Assembly: GCA_965216535.1 (NCBI GenBank)
Contig: OZ244175.1
Span: 1,922,001 to 1,986,000 of the forward strand
DNA: 64,000 nucleotides
Direction of reading: 5' to 3'
Source of the DNA: Hoeflea_A sp965216535
GTDB lineage: Bacteria; Pseudomonadota; Alphaproteobacteria; Rhizobiales; Rhizobiaceae
Shown here one piece after another: positions 16,923 to 26,217 of the stretch. The position numbers were made by a program, and so were the translations under genes. The stretch's first letter is position 1. Each line of letters opens with the position of its first letter. A model generated the notes under the pieces. That model saw only the letters and a list, made by a program, of their open reading frames with translations. It had not been told where the DNA came from and searched no databases.

Positions 16923-19900
16923 GCCGCGGGTCACAACAATATCGTTTCCGTCGTCACCGGCGGCCGTATCGTTGGCTTCACTCCCAAGCAAAACATCATT
17001 TCCTGGCGTTCCAACCAGGTTCAGGCCGGTGTTGGTCAGGATCGTAAAGTCAAAGACATCGATATCGGTTGCCGTGGTGTTCTGGAGGACGGCGAGGAAC
17101 TCGCCGCTTGGCGTGTGTTGGATGATCGTGTCCGCAGAGTTGGCGCCGGCGCCCTGAAAGATGTTCAGGTCGGCGAACATTAGACCGCCAGCCAGACCCA
17201 GCAGATCGGTTCCATCTTCGAAGTCTGTGATGATGTTAGCATCGGCCAGGGTGGGGGCGCCATCGCCGAGGCGCAGCACGAAGACATCGATCCCGGCGTC
17301 GCCGGTCATCATGTCGGTGCCGGTTCCGCCGTCTAGGGTGTCATCACCGCCACCGCCAACCAGCGTGTCATCTCCGGCGCCACCCTCGAGGGTGTCGTTG
17401 CCGGTCGTGTTGGAGTGGCCTGCCCGGGCATTGTAATCGAGACTGTTGTCTATGTCGCCGAACAGAGTGTCGTTGCCGCCACCGCCTTGGACGAGATCGT
17501 TGCCCTCGCCGCCATAGAGGGAATTGGCCAGACCATCACCGATCAGCGTGTCATCGCTTCCTGACCCGATGAGGTTCTCGAAATTCTGCGCATTCAGTGT
17601 GTTCAGATCGAAGGTTCCAGCCGTGCCACGGCCGTCGATGCCAAAGGAAAGCGTATCGTTGCTGCCCGTGCCGCCGTCGAGCAGTGTGTCGGACGCCATC
17701 TGGATGAGGTTGACAAACACCAGGTCATCTCCGGCGCCCATATCAATGCTGTCACTGGCTGCACTGTTTGAGATGTCGACTATATCGTTCCCACCCCCAG
17801 CGTTGATGGTGAGTGAGCCAAGTCCTGAATAACCTGAATAGATCGAGCCCCCAGCGATGATGTCTTGGTTAGATGATCCGGTGATGGTCAAAGGATCAGC
17901 GAGATTGCCTCCATATATCGACCGCAGCCTTGTGACGCCGAGGTTTGTCAAGGAACCATTGTCGAACAGGACAACTTCATTGTTCGCCATCGAATAAAAC
18001 GCACCACCGACACGAAAGGTGGCGGTAAACACGCTAGAGCTAAGGCTTAGGTTGAGGTAGCTGACGATGATCTCGTAATCGATGCCGCCGACCGTCAGGT
18101 CCTCGATGTTCTCAAAATTGATGATGCCGCCTGCGCCATCGTCGAAACTGAACGTTCCGCCGAGCGATGCTCCATTCGAATAGCTATAGGTTGCAAAATC
18201 CTGAAAACCGGTGATGGCACCATAGGCAATCGTCAGATCATCCGTGCCCGTACCACCGTCAATCGTATCCGTGAACGGAACCGTCTTGTTCGAAACCGTG
18301 ATCGAATCATCGCCGCCGCGGGTCACAACAATATCGTTTCCGTCGTCACCGGCGGCCGTATCGTTGGCTTCACTCCCAAGCAAAACATCATTTCCTGGCG
18401 TTCCAACCAGGTTCAGGCCGGTGTTGGTCAGGATCGTAAAGTCAAAGACATCGATATCGGTTGCCGTGGTGTTCTGGAGGACGGCGAGGAACTCGCCGCT
18501 TGGCGTGTGTTGGATGATCGTGTCCGCAGAGTTGGCGCCGGCGCCCTGAAAGATGTTCAGGTCGGCGAACATTAGACCGCCAGCCAGACCCAGCAGATCG
18601 GTTCCATCTTCGAAGTCTGTGATGATGTTAGCATCGGCCAGGGTGGGGGCGCCATCGCCGAGGCGCAGCACGAAGACATCGATCCCGGCGTCGCCGGTCA
18701 TCATGTCGGTGCCGGTTCCGCCATCCAGCGTGTCATCGCCGCCACCGCCAACCAGGGTGTCATCGCCGGCACCACCCTCGAGGGTGTCGTTGCCGGTCGT
18801 GTTGGAGTGGCCTGCCCGGGCATTGTAATCGAGACTGTTGTCTATGTCGCCGAACAGAGTGTCGTTGCCGCCACCGCCTTGGACGAGATCGTTGCCCTCG
18901 CCGCCATAGAGGGAATTGGCCAGACCATCACCGATCAGCGTGTCATCGCTTCCTGACCCGATGAGGTTCTCGAAATTCTGCGCATTCAGTGTGTTCAGAT
19001 CGAAGGTTCCAGCCGTGCCACGGCCGTCGATGCCAAAGGAAAGCGTATCGTTGCTGCCCGTGCCGCCGTCGAGCAGTGTGTCGGACGCCATCTGGATGAG
19101 GTTGACAAACACCAGGTCATCTCCGGCGCCCATATCAATGCTGTCGCTGGCTGCACTGTTTGAGATGTCGACTATATCGTTCCCACCCCCAGCGTTGATG
19201 GTGAGTGAGCCAAGTCCTGAATAACCTGAATAGATCGAGCCCCCAGCGATGATGTCTTGGTTAGATGATCCGGTGATGGTCAAAGGATCAGCGAGATTGC
19301 CTCCATATATCGACCGCAGCCTTGTGACGCCGAGGTTTGTCAAGGAACCATTGTCGAACAGGACAACTTCATTGTTCGCCATCGAATAAAACGCACCACC
19401 GACACGAAAGGTGGCGGTAAACACGCTAGAGCTAAGGCTTAGGTTGAGGTAGCTGACGATGATCTCGTAATCGATGCCGCCGACCGTCAGGTCCTCGATG
19501 TTCTCAAAATTGATGATGCCGCCTGCGCCATCGTCGAAACTGAACGTTCCGCCGAGCGATGCTCCATTCGAATAGCTATAGGTTGCAAAATCCTGAAAAC
19601 CGGTGATGGCACCATAGGCAATCGTCAGATCATCCGTGCCCGTACCACCGTCAATCGTATCCGTGAACGGAACCGTCTTGTTCGAAACCGTGATCGAATC
19701 ATCGCCAGTCGCACCGAAAATCGTGTTACTGCCATCGCCTCCGAGCAGGATGTCGTTGCCGCCCTGTCCGTCGAGATCATCATCGCCGGCGCCTCCGTCC
19801 AGAGTGTCCTGATCACCGCCGCCGAAGATTACGTCATTCAGGGCTCCGCCAGTCACGGTATCGTCGCCGTCCCCGGCATTGAAAGCCGTGCCAACGACAT

Positions 19901-22900
19901 ACCCTGCGGCAGCCGCGTTTGCGCCATTCGTAGCCAGCGTTACGATGTCGTTGCCATCAAGCGCTGCATATTGCGTTCCAGCAAGGTAGGAGCCGGCGGT
20001 AACCGTGTTGAAGTTGACGGTGTCGTCGTTGTTGCTGAACAGCGGATCATCCTGATCCGGAGTGAGTGTTATGTGGACCGTGCCGGTGTCCGATCCGCCG
20101 TTACCATCCTGCAGTGTGTAGTCGAAAGTGTCAGGGCCGTTGTAGTTGGCAGCGGGATCATAGGTGAATGAGCCGTTGGCCTGGATTGAGACGGTTCCGC
20201 CGTTAGCCGTGACGAAAATGTCGGGCACGATGCTCAGGCGATCGCCATCAGGGTCGCTGTCAAAGCCGAAGCCGTTGTTGTCGAGGACATTGCCGAAGAT
20301 CCGGGTGTCCTCATCTCCGCTGAAGGCATCGTCGACCGCGATTGGATCATCCTGGACGGGATTGATAGTCAGGCTGACCGTGCCGGTGTCCGTTCCACCA
20401 TTGCCGTCGAGCAGTGTGTAGTCGAAAGTGTCGGGGCCGTTGTAGTTGGCAGCCGGATCATAGGTGAACGAACCGTCGGCGAGGAGATTGACGGTGCCGC
20501 CATTGGCGGTGTTGATGATCGCCGGCACGACCGTCAGGGCGTCGCCATCGGCATCGCTGTCCGCGCCGGAACCGTTGTCGTTCAGGACATTGCCGACGAT
20601 CTGAGTATCTTCGTCGCCGGTGAAGGCATCATCGGCGGCAACGGGTTCATCCTGAACCGGGTTGACGGTGATGCTGACGGTGCCGATGTCTGTCGCGGCG
20701 GAACCATCAGTGAGTGTGTACTCAAAGCTATCCGGCCCATGATAGTGGGCGGCCGGATCGTAGGTGAAGGAACCGTCGGCCAGGAGATTGACCGTGCCGC
20801 CATTGGCCGTCGCAATGACCGCAGGCGTGACGCTCAAAGGATCGCCGTCAGTATCGCTGTCCGCCCCGGCGCCGTTGTCGTCGAGGACGTTGCCGACGAT
20901 TTGGCTGTCCTCATCGCCGACGAAGGTATCGTCTGCCGCAACCGGAAAGTCCGGGGTGCCGTCGACGGTTATGCTGACGGTGCCGGTGTCGGTTCCGCCA
21001 TTGCCGTCCAGCAGGGTGTAGCTGAATTGGTCGGGGCCGAAGAAATCGGCGGCCGGGTCGTAGATGAAAAAGCCATTGGCGAAGATGTTGACGGTTCCGC
21101 CCCCGGCGGTGGCGAGGACCGCGGGCGCGACGCTCAGAGGGTCGCCATCGGGGTCGCTGTCGGCGCCTGCGCCGTTGTCGCTGAGCAGGTTGCCAACGAG
21201 GGACGCCTCTTCGTCGGCGATAAACGTATCGTTGGCGGCGACCGGATCATCCGGCATCGGATTGACGGTTATGCTGACGGTGCCGGTGTCGGTTCCGCCA
21301 TTGCCGTCCAGCAGCGTATAGTCGAACTGATCCTGGCCATTGAAATTGGCAGCGGGATCATAGGTGAACGACCCGTCGGCCAGCAGATTGACGGTTCCGC
21401 CATTGGCGGTGACGATCACGCCGGGTGACACGCTCAACGGGTCGCCATCGGGGTCGCTGTCGGCACCCGAACCGTTATCCGTCAGGACGTTGCCCGTGAC
21501 CTGGGTGTCCTCGTCGCCGCTGAAGGCATCATCGGCGGCGATCGGATCGTCCTGGACCGGGCTGACCGAGATGTTGACGGTGCCAATGTCCGAGCCGCCA
21601 TTGCCGTCCTGCAGCGTGTAATCAAAACTGTCGGGGCCATTCTGGTTCGTTGCCGGATCGTAGGTGAACGATCCGTCGGCCAAAAGATTGACCGTGGCGC
21701 CGTTGGCGGTGGTGAAGGATGCGGGCACCACGTTCAGGGCGTCGCCATCCGGATCGTCGTCTGCACCCGCCCCGTTGTCTGACAGCACGTTGCCGGTGAT
21801 CTGGGCGCCTTCGGCTCCGCTAAAGGCATCGTCGGCGGCGACGGGATCATCCTGAACCGGATTGATCGTGATGCTGACGGTGCCGGTATCGGAGCCGCCA
21901 AAGCCGTCTTCCAGCGTATACTGGAAGCCGTCCGAACCGTTGAAGTTGGTGGCGGGGTCGTAGATGAACGATCCGTCGGCCAGCAACGTCACCAGGCCGC
22001 CATTGGCGGTTGTGATGATATCCGGCACCACGTGGAGAGGATCGCCATCGGCGTCGCTGTCAGTGCCTGAGCCATTGTCCGCCAGCACGTTGCCGGCGAT
22101 CTGGAGGTCTTCGTCTCCGGAAAATGCGTCATTGGCGGCGGTGGGGTCGGCGTTGCCGACACCGATGATGTCGATGTTCACGGCCTCATAGTTTCTGGCC
22201 AACAGACCGAACTGAGTGAACTGGAACACCGGTGTTGCACCATTGCTGGCCGGATTGGCGTTTGCCGTCAGAAAAGCCTCGAAGGCGGCGATGTCGGCCT
22301 GGATCAGGGCATCGTCCGCTTCGTCCTGTGTCAGGGCGAGTGTGAGAGTGTCGGTGCCCTGGTTGCCGTCATAGAAGTCCGTCGCCCCCACGTTCTGACC
22401 GGCGATATAGGTCGCGGTATCGTCACCTTCTCCGCCACTGACGTTATCATCGCCCCGGCCTCCGTCGACGTCGTCATTGCCGGACCCGCCCGACACAAGG
22501 TCATTGCCGGTGCCGCCTTGCAGTGCATCATTGCCCGCGAACCCTTGCAGATCGTCATCGCCACCCATGCCTTGCAGCGTGTTGTTTCCATCGTTGCCGA
22601 GTATCGTGTCGTTTCCGGCGCCACCATCGGCATTTTCAATGCTGATGAGAATGTCGGTCTCGATGTCCAATCCCTCGGCATAACCGACTGGCGTCGTCGG
22701 GTCATAGCCGTCATCCGTCAGCTTGGCGCCAATCGTCGTGGCTCCCGCCGCCTGGGCGCTGCGATCCGCTGTCCGCAGATCGATGAGGACCGGATTCTCG
22801 GCCGACGGATAGGAAACAGTGTCGGAACCGAGGCCGCCGTCGATGACGTCGATGCCGCCTCCGGCTCCGGCAATGATCAGGTCGTCGCCTGCGCCGGTCT

Positions 22901-23777
22901 GCGCGGTGTCATCGCCATCGCCAATGGATACAGTGTCATCACCCGGGCCGGTTATCACCGTGTCGTTGCCGTCGCCGGTGTCGACCATGTGGTTGCCGGA
23001 GCCCAACCACACCATGTCGTTGCCGGATCCGGTCGTGACTGAGCGTCCGACACCATCAAGCAGCGTTATGTCTTCATCTTCCGTGGAGGACGACAAATCG
23101 ACGGTCGAATCATCAGAAGGCGTGTATTCCCAAAGGGTGTCGAAAGCCGTGCCCGTGCCCAATGCAGACTGGGTCAGGAAATTCTCGATCGCCGGCTGTG
23201 CGCGGCTCTCGCTTTCGTCGGAGGAGACAAATTGCTCCAACAGGATGGCGCGTACCTCGCGTTTGTCTTCCTCGGTCGCAGCCGCCCCGCCGGTAAGATC
23301 GTTCAGCAGAGTGTTGTAGACATTGGTCCAGTAGGTCTGACCGGCCGCATCCGGCTCCCGAGACAGGACATTGCGATAGAGAGCAGCGACGTAGTCGGAC
23401 GGCGAGGGATCCGCACCAAAGCGGTCGACAAATTCTTCCGTCGAGGTGTCGGCGAAAGCCCGTGCGAGAACAAGCAGCGCTTCGTCTACCGTCGTTGTCG
23501 CGGGATCGTCCTGCGCCTGAACATCCGGATCGCGGAACACGTTCACCCAGTAGGTCAACCCACCCGGATCAGCGATGCGTCCATAGATGCTCTGATACAT
23601 GCGCAGAACCGGAGAGACGAATTCGAGAACCTCCGGGCTGGATACGAGGCTTTCGACCAAACCGACCAATGCCGGCCCGTCTTGAGCGGAATTCAGTGCA
23701 GCATCCAGCTCACCGGCTGTGGGTTGGCGTTGCAAGACAGTTTGATATGCATCTCTGACATCACTGGCGAAAGACAT
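15648..23777 (-). CDS. Giant RTX protein with Ig-like and tandem modules
   Basis: This 2709-residue secreted RTX-type protein has, in order: DUF4214-like repeats (about 1-200, with YQTVLQRQPTAGEL); RTX nonapeptides GGxGxDxux (about 250-450); seven 100-residue Ig/cadherin-like repeats (about 544-1243); and nearly three copies of a 464-residue module with RTX repeats and an ITDFEDGTDLLGL-type C-terminal block. No cleavable signal peptide is seen, and the last ~60 residues resemble a type I secretion signal. It probably binds calcium and works outside the cell as adhesin or matrix protein. AAGGGGGG precedes the ATG. No type I transporter genes are nearby. Enzyme activity is not evident. Confidence 0.88.
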   Translation of the reverse strand: MSFASDVRDAYQTVLQRQPTAGELDAALNSAQDGPALVGLVESLVSSPEVLEFVSPVLRMYQSIYGRIADPGGLTYWVNVFRDPDVQAQDDPATTTVDEALLVLARAFADTSTEEFVDRFGADPSPSDYVAALYRNVLSREPDAAGQTYWTNVYNTLLNDLTGGAAATEEDKREVRAILLEQFVSSDESESRAQPAIENFLTQSALGTGTAFDTLWEYTPSDDSTVDLSSSTEDEDITLLDGVGRSVTTGSGNDMVWLGSGNHMVDTGDGNDTVITGPGDDTVSIGDGDDTAQTGAGDDLIIAGAGGGIDVIDGGLGSDTVSYPSAENPVLIDLRTADRSAQAAGATTIGAKLTDDGYDPTTPVGYAEGLDIETDILISIENADGGAGNDTILGNDGNNTLQGMGGDDDLQGFAGNDALQGGTGNDLVSGGSGNDDVDGGRGDDNVSGGEGDDTATYIAGQNVGATDFYDGNQGTDTLTLALTQDEADDALIQADIAAFEAFLTANANPASNGATPVFQFTQFGLLARNYEAVNIDIIGVGNADPTAANDAFSGDEDLQIAGNVLADNGSGTDSDADGDPLHVVPDIITTANGGLVTLLADGSFIYDPATNFNGSDGFQYTLEDGFGGSDTGTVSITINPVQDDPVAADDAFSGAEGAQITGNVLSDNGAGADDDPDGDALNVVPASFTTANGATVNLLADGSFTYDPATNQNGPDSFDYTLQDGNGGSDIGTVNISVSPVQDDPIAADDAFSGDEDTQVTGNVLTDNGSGADSDPDGDPLSVSPGVIVTANGGTVNLLADGSFTYDPAANFNGQDQFDYTLLDGNGGTDTGTVSITVNPMPDDPVAANDTFIADEEASLVGNLLSDNGAGADSDPDGDPLSVAPAVLATAGGGTVNIFANGFFIYDPAADFFGPDQFSYTLLDGNGGTDTGTVSITVDGTPDFPVAADDTFVGDEDSQIVGNVLDDNGAGADSDTDGDPLSVTPAVIATANGGTVNLLADGSFTYDPAAHYHGPDSFEYTLTDGSAATDIGTVSITVNPVQDEPVAADDAFTGDEDTQIVGNVLNDNGSGADSDADGDALTVVPAIINTANGGTVNLLADGSFTYDPAANYNGPDTFDYTLLDGNGGTDTGTVSLTINPVQDDPIAVDDAFSGDEDTRIFGNVLDNNGFGFDSDPDGDRLSIVPDIFVTANGGTVSIQANGSFTYDPAANYNGPDTFDYTLQDGNGGSDTGTVHITLTPDQDDPLFSNNDDTVNFNTVTAGSYLAGTQYAALDGNDIVTLATNGANAAAAGYVVGTAFNAGDGDDTVTGGALNDVIFGGGDQDTLDGGAGDDDLDGQGGNDILLGGDGSNTIFGATGDDSITVSNKTVPFTDTIDGGTGTDDLTIAYGAITGFQDFATYSYSNGASLGGTFSFDDGAGGIINFENIEDLTVGGIDYEIIVSYLNLSLSSSVFTATFRVGGAFYSMANNEVVLFDNGSLTNLGVTRLRSIYGGNLADPLTITGSSNQDIIAGGSIYSGYSGLGSLTINAGGGNDIVDISNSAASDSIDMGAGDDLVFVNLIQMASDTLLDGGTGSNDTLSFGIDGRGTAGTFDLNTLNAQNFENLIGSGSDDTLIGDGLANSLYGGEGNDLVQGGGGNDTLFGDIDNSLDYNARAGHSNTTGNDTLEGGAGDDTLVGGGGDDTLDGGTGTDMMTGDAGIDVFVLRLGDGAPTLADANIITDFEDGTDLLGLAGGLMFADLNIFQGAGANSADTIIQHTPSGEFLAVLQNTTATDIDVFDFTILTNTGLNLVGTPGNDVLLGSEANDTAAGDDGNDIVVTRGGDDSITVSNKTVPFTDTIDGGTGTDDLTIAYGAITGFQDFATYSYSNGASLGGTFSFDDGAGGIINFENIEDLTVGGIDYEIIVSYLNLSLSSSVFTATFRVGGAFYSMANNEVVLFDNGSLTNLGVTRLRSIYGGNLADPLTITGSSNQDIIAGGSIYSGYSGLGSLTINAGGGNDIVDISNSAASDSIDMGAGDDLVFVNLIQMASDTLLDGGTGSNDTLSFGIDGRGTAGTFDLNTLNAQNFENLIGSGSDDTLIGDGLANSLYGGEGNDLVQGGGGNDTLFGDIDNSLDYNARAGHSNTTGNDTLEGGAGDDTLVGGGGDDTLDGGTGTDMMTGDAGIDVFVLRLGDGAPTLADANIITDFEDGTDLLGLAGGLMFADLNIFQGAGANSADTIIQHTPSGEFLAVLQNTTATDIDVFDFTILTNTGLNLVGTPGNDVLLGSEANDTAAGDDGNDIVVTRGGDDSITVSNKTVPFTDTIDGGTGTDDLTIAYGAITGFQDFATYSYSNGASLGGTFSFDDGAGGIINFENIEDLTVGGIDYEIIVSYLNLSLSSSVFTATFRVGGAFYSMANNEVVLFDNGSLTNLGVTRLRSIYGGNLADPLTITGSSNQDIIAGGSIYSGYSGLGSLTINAGGGNDIVDISNSAASDSIDMGAGDDLVFVNLIQMASDTLLDGGTGSNDTLSFGIDGRGTAGTFDLNTLNAQNFENLIGSGSDDTLIGDGLANSLYGGEGNDLVQGGGGNDTLFGDIDNSLDYNARAGHSNTTGNDTLEGGAGDDTLVGGGGDDTLDGGTGTDMMTGDAGADVFVLRLGDGAPTLADADIITDFENGSDLISLLGGLLYTDLTVFQGAGANAADTIIQHTSSSEFLAVLQGTTATDIDAFDFL
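16923..18314 (-). repeat. 1392-bp tandem module, copy 2
   Basis: Second in-frame copy. The offset to the neighbouring copies is exactly 1392 bp. A single silent-type change is visible against both other copies at 17753 (a for g on the plus strand). Confidence 0.95.
18315..19706 (-). repeat. 1392-bp tandem module, copy 1 in gene order
   Basis: First of three in-frame copies (464 codons) inside the RTX gene. It is nearly identical in DNA to copies 2 and 3 but carries a cluster of at least seven differences around 18723-18772. Identity starts abruptly at 19706, where sequence upstream becomes different RTX repeats. Confidence 0.95.
20049..22148 (-). repeat. Seven 300-bp (100-residue) Ig/cadherin-like repeats
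   Basis: Seven consecutive units of exactly 100 codons, each opening with a DPxAADDAFSGDED-like block and containing DNGxGADSDPDGD and DGSFTYDPA. They resemble the tandem-95/VCBS-type Ig-like repeats of large adhesins. They are diverged from one another in DNA, unlike the 1392-bp modules, so they are older. The DPDGD loops are plausible calcium sites. Confidence 0.92.
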
Positions 23778-23789
23778 CGGACCCCCCTT

Positions 23790-23803
23790 GTTGAAACTTC
23801 AAC
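23790..23803 (-). promoter_or_regulatory. Palindrome in the RTX leader
   Basis: GTTGAAACTTCAAC is a 6-bp inverted repeat with a 2-bp centre, 13-26 nt upstream of the RTX start codon and next to its ribosome site. It could be an operator or nothing. The remaining ~470 bp up to 24275 are AT-richer than the genes and presumably hold divergent promoters, but I could not assign any with confidence. Confidence 0.3.
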
Positions 23804-24275
23804 ATCCCCAAATTCCGAGTTCTCGGGTCACCCCCATGACCGTCCGTTGTTCTCCAGTCGCATGCCCTGTGGGCTGGTGCTCGAACTCGGGTTTCTTGCG
23901 AGAGAGAAAACCATGCTTACCGTGACGCCTGCGTGATTTGCCCGTAAACAGGCCGCAATGAATGCGCTTTTCCGGGCCTCATCAGTGGTGGACCCATCAA
24001 AAATGAATGTGGTTTTTGAGTAATCGATTTCATTGAAGTATGGCACAATCAACTACGCGCCAAGCAACAAACACGGTACGTTATCAAGGCAACTTCGCAT
24101 GCAATACTCTCGCAACTCGACTTGCGCGCATGTCGATCGGCGCGCTCGATGAAGAGTACATGTATAAAACCGGCTCGGCATGACCCATTTGGATCATGGA
24201 TTTGCTAAACTGCTGGTTATTTGAGGGTTGGGGCCCAATTCATAGCCGACGCGTCAAGAAAGCGGAGATCGGGGC

Positions 24276-25541
24276 ATGGCAGATACACTTTACGACGGAT
24301 TGCTGCCTTTCGCGGTGGATGCGCAAACCGTTGAGCGGCGCTATCCGGCCATGATCTCGCTGGCGCGGGAAGTGCTGGGTGTCTACGCCAACTGCTACTC
24401 GTTGCTGGAGCTTTGGCCGGTCGGGTTTCGCACCTACAACCTGCTGATCCCCAACTTCACCAATATCCCGTTCAGTCTGCTTGGCTTTGGTCCGCCGAAG
24501 GATCTGCTGGGCCTTGCCATGTACAAGTCCAGCATGGCGGCCGGTTGCGGCTATTGCACCGCCCATTCCTGCACCTTTGCACTACGCCGAGGGGCGCGGG
24601 CCGAAGACATTGTTGGTGAGGGATCAGAGCAGGCAAAGGCGGTTTCCCGATTTGCCGAGGGCCTTTCACATATCCCTGCAAGCCTTGGTCCGCAGGATCG
24701 CGAAGAGGTCCTGCGGTTTGTCAGCGAAAGCGACCTCGAGTGGCTGGCGCTCGGGGTTGCCATGATGGGTTTCCTCAACAAATTCATGGATTCCATGGGC
24801 ATCGCATTGGAGAGCGGCATCATCTCGGATGTGGGCGGCCTGTTGCCGGAAACGGGCTGGGAGCCGGGCAAGCACTGGGCTGGCCAAATCAAGAATGGGG
24901 ACGACAAGCCACCGGTGGACAATCTCGGGACCTATCTGCGGATCCTTCGCAAGGCACCGGCCGCGATCCGGCAGGAGGCTGGCTGGACCAGGGGCGTCCC
25001 ATCAACCTGGCCGGAGGCCGGAGAATATCTGAAGACGAGAACCGGATACGATTTTCCGGTTCTCGCCGCACTGAGGCACAAGCGCGCCATCCGCACCACG
25101 ACGACCATCCTGCGCGATAATCTCGACGCACAAACCAGTGCCTGCGGGCTGGCCGTCAAACCACTGGCAGCGTTCGTATTTGCAACCGTCATAGGCGATG
25201 AGGATTTGCAAAGGGTCTCGCGCATGCTTGCCGAGTTCCACTCTGGTGATTTCGAGGACTTCGACGCGCTTACAGAGTTCTCAAGCCTGGCCGGCCCAGC
25301 CAGCGTCAGGCTCAATTTCCTGACCGAACGAACCCGGCTTCCGGTCAAGCAGGCCGTCTGCCTGCTGTTGGCTCAGGAAGCGGCGCCGTCACCGGCAACC
25401 CTGGCGCAGGATGTCGTCGAGACCATTGTCGAGGAACTGGCACCAGAGGAGATCATCGAAACGATGGTGTGGTTGTCTGTCATGCAGATGCTGCATCGAC
25501 TGGGCGTCTACGCCTCGGTAAACGCCCAACAAGGATCTTAG
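24276..25541 (+). CDS. AhpD-like (carboxymuconolactone decarboxylase fold) protein
   Basis: This 421-residue protein has the AhpD-type redox motif CGYCTAHSC at about residues 91-99, preceded by the usual helix, inside a CMD-like domain. AhpD-family proteins reduce peroxides or peroxiredoxins through the CxxC pair with a relay histidine. This protein is about twice the usual length; the C-terminal half shows the same helical character and may be a degenerate second copy. The ATG at 24276 follows AGCGGAGATCG. It converges on bacterioferritin with 6 nt between the genes, which fits but does not prove an oxidative-stress role. Confidence 0.7.
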   Translation: MADTLYDGLLPFAVDAQTVERRYPAMISLAREVLGVYANCYSLLELWPVGFRTYNLLIPNFTNIPFSLLGFGPPKDLLGLAMYKSSMAAGCGYCTAHSCTFALRRGARAEDIVGEGSEQAKAVSRFAEGLSHIPASLGPQDREEVLRFVSESDLEWLALGVAMMGFLNKFMDSMGIALESGIISDVGGLLPETGWEPGKHWAGQIKNGDDKPPVDNLGTYLRILRKAPAAIRQEAGWTRGVPSTWPEAGEYLKTRTGYDFPVLAALRHKRAIRTTTTILRDNLDAQTSACGLAVKPLAAFVFATVIGDEDLQRVSRMLAEFHSGDFEDFDALTEFSSLAGPASVRLNFLTERTRLPVKQAVCLLLAQEAAPSPATLAQDVVETIVEELAPEEIIETMVWLSVMQMLHRLGVYASVNAQQGS

Positions 25542-25547
25542 CTAACT

Positions 25548-26030
25548 CTAGTCCTCGTCTGCTGAAGACGCGTTGAGCAGACCGTAGTTCTTGTCGCCGA
25601 GTGTGTCGTAGAGGTCGATCTGGGTTTCGAGGAAGTCGATATGTCCCTCTTCGTCGGACATCAGTTTCTCGAACAATTCCATCGAGACGTAGTCGCCTTC
25701 ATCTTTGCAGACGTCACGGGCGTCCTTGTAGAGAGCCCGCGCTTCGTACTCGGCCTTCAGGTCAGCGTCGAGGATCTCTCGGATGTTTTCGCCAATTCTC
25801 AGCGGATTGAGCGACTGCAGATTGGGATGACCCTCAAGGAATATGATGCGCACGATGAGATTGTCGGCGTGCTCCATCTCTTCAATTGATTCCTCGCGCC
25901 ATTTCTTGGCCAATTTGCCATAGCCCCAGTCGTCCATGAGGCGGTAGTGCAGCCAGAACTGGCTTGAGGCGGTCAACTCGTGCTTCAGGGCTTGATTGAG
26001 ATAGTCGATAACCTTTTTGCTGCCTTTCAC
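25548..26030 (-). CDS. bfr: Bacterioferritin
   Basis: This 160-residue haem-containing ferritin stores iron as a 24-mer and oxidises Fe2+. Choosing the GTG at 26030, which has AAGGAGA seven nt upstream, places every ferroxidase residue at canonical Bfr numbering: Glu18, Glu51, His54, Glu94, Glu127 and His130. The haem ligand falls at Met52. An upstream reading starting 13 codons earlier would break this numbering. An Irr-box-like palindrome lies about 90 nt upstream. Confidence 0.95.
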   Translation of the reverse strand: MKGSKKVIDYLNQALKHELTASSQFWLHYRLMDDWGYGKLAKKWREESIEEMEHADNLIVRIIFLEGHPNLQSLNPLRIGENIREILDADLKAEYEARALYKDARDVCKDEGDYVSMELFEKLMSDEEGHIDFLETQIDLYDTLGDKNYGLLNASSADED

Positions 26031-26118
26031 GGCGCTCTCCTTGACGTTGTAAACCCAGCCCCTTGGCAACGGCTAATGGAACTATGGTGGTCGGTTGAAA
26101 TGACAATCGTCAAAGTAG

Positions 26119-26135
26119 TTTACAATGGTTCTAAT
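26119..26135. promoter_or_regulatory. Irr-box (ICE)-like palindrome upstream of bfr
   Basis: TTTACAA-TGG-TTCTAAT matches the ICE pattern TTTAGAA-N3-TTCTAAA of the rhizobial iron/haem regulator Irr at 12 of 14 arm positions. It lies 89-105 nt upstream of the bfr start. A second such site is in the rirA control region. Confidence 0.55.
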
Positions 26136-26217
26136 ATCCAGAGCCAGCGTGACACTCGTGGATTTTGAATGTGGCTTTTCCAGAGGGCACAACCTCCGGT
26201 TCTTCCGACTCCAACGT

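Noticed and set aside
16132..19224. Plus-strand Ser/Pro-rich open frames recurring every 1392 bp
   Set aside because: They are shadows of the tandem RTX modules on the minus strand.
20049..22148. Regular 300-bp repeats considered as a CRISPR-like or satellite array
   Set aside because: The units are in-frame, coding and diverged, and give Ig-like protein repeats.
23828..24052. A 74-codon open frame in the gap between the RTX gene and the AhpD-like gene
   Set aside because: It has no ribosome site and no family features, and overlaps the likely promoter region of the RTX gene.
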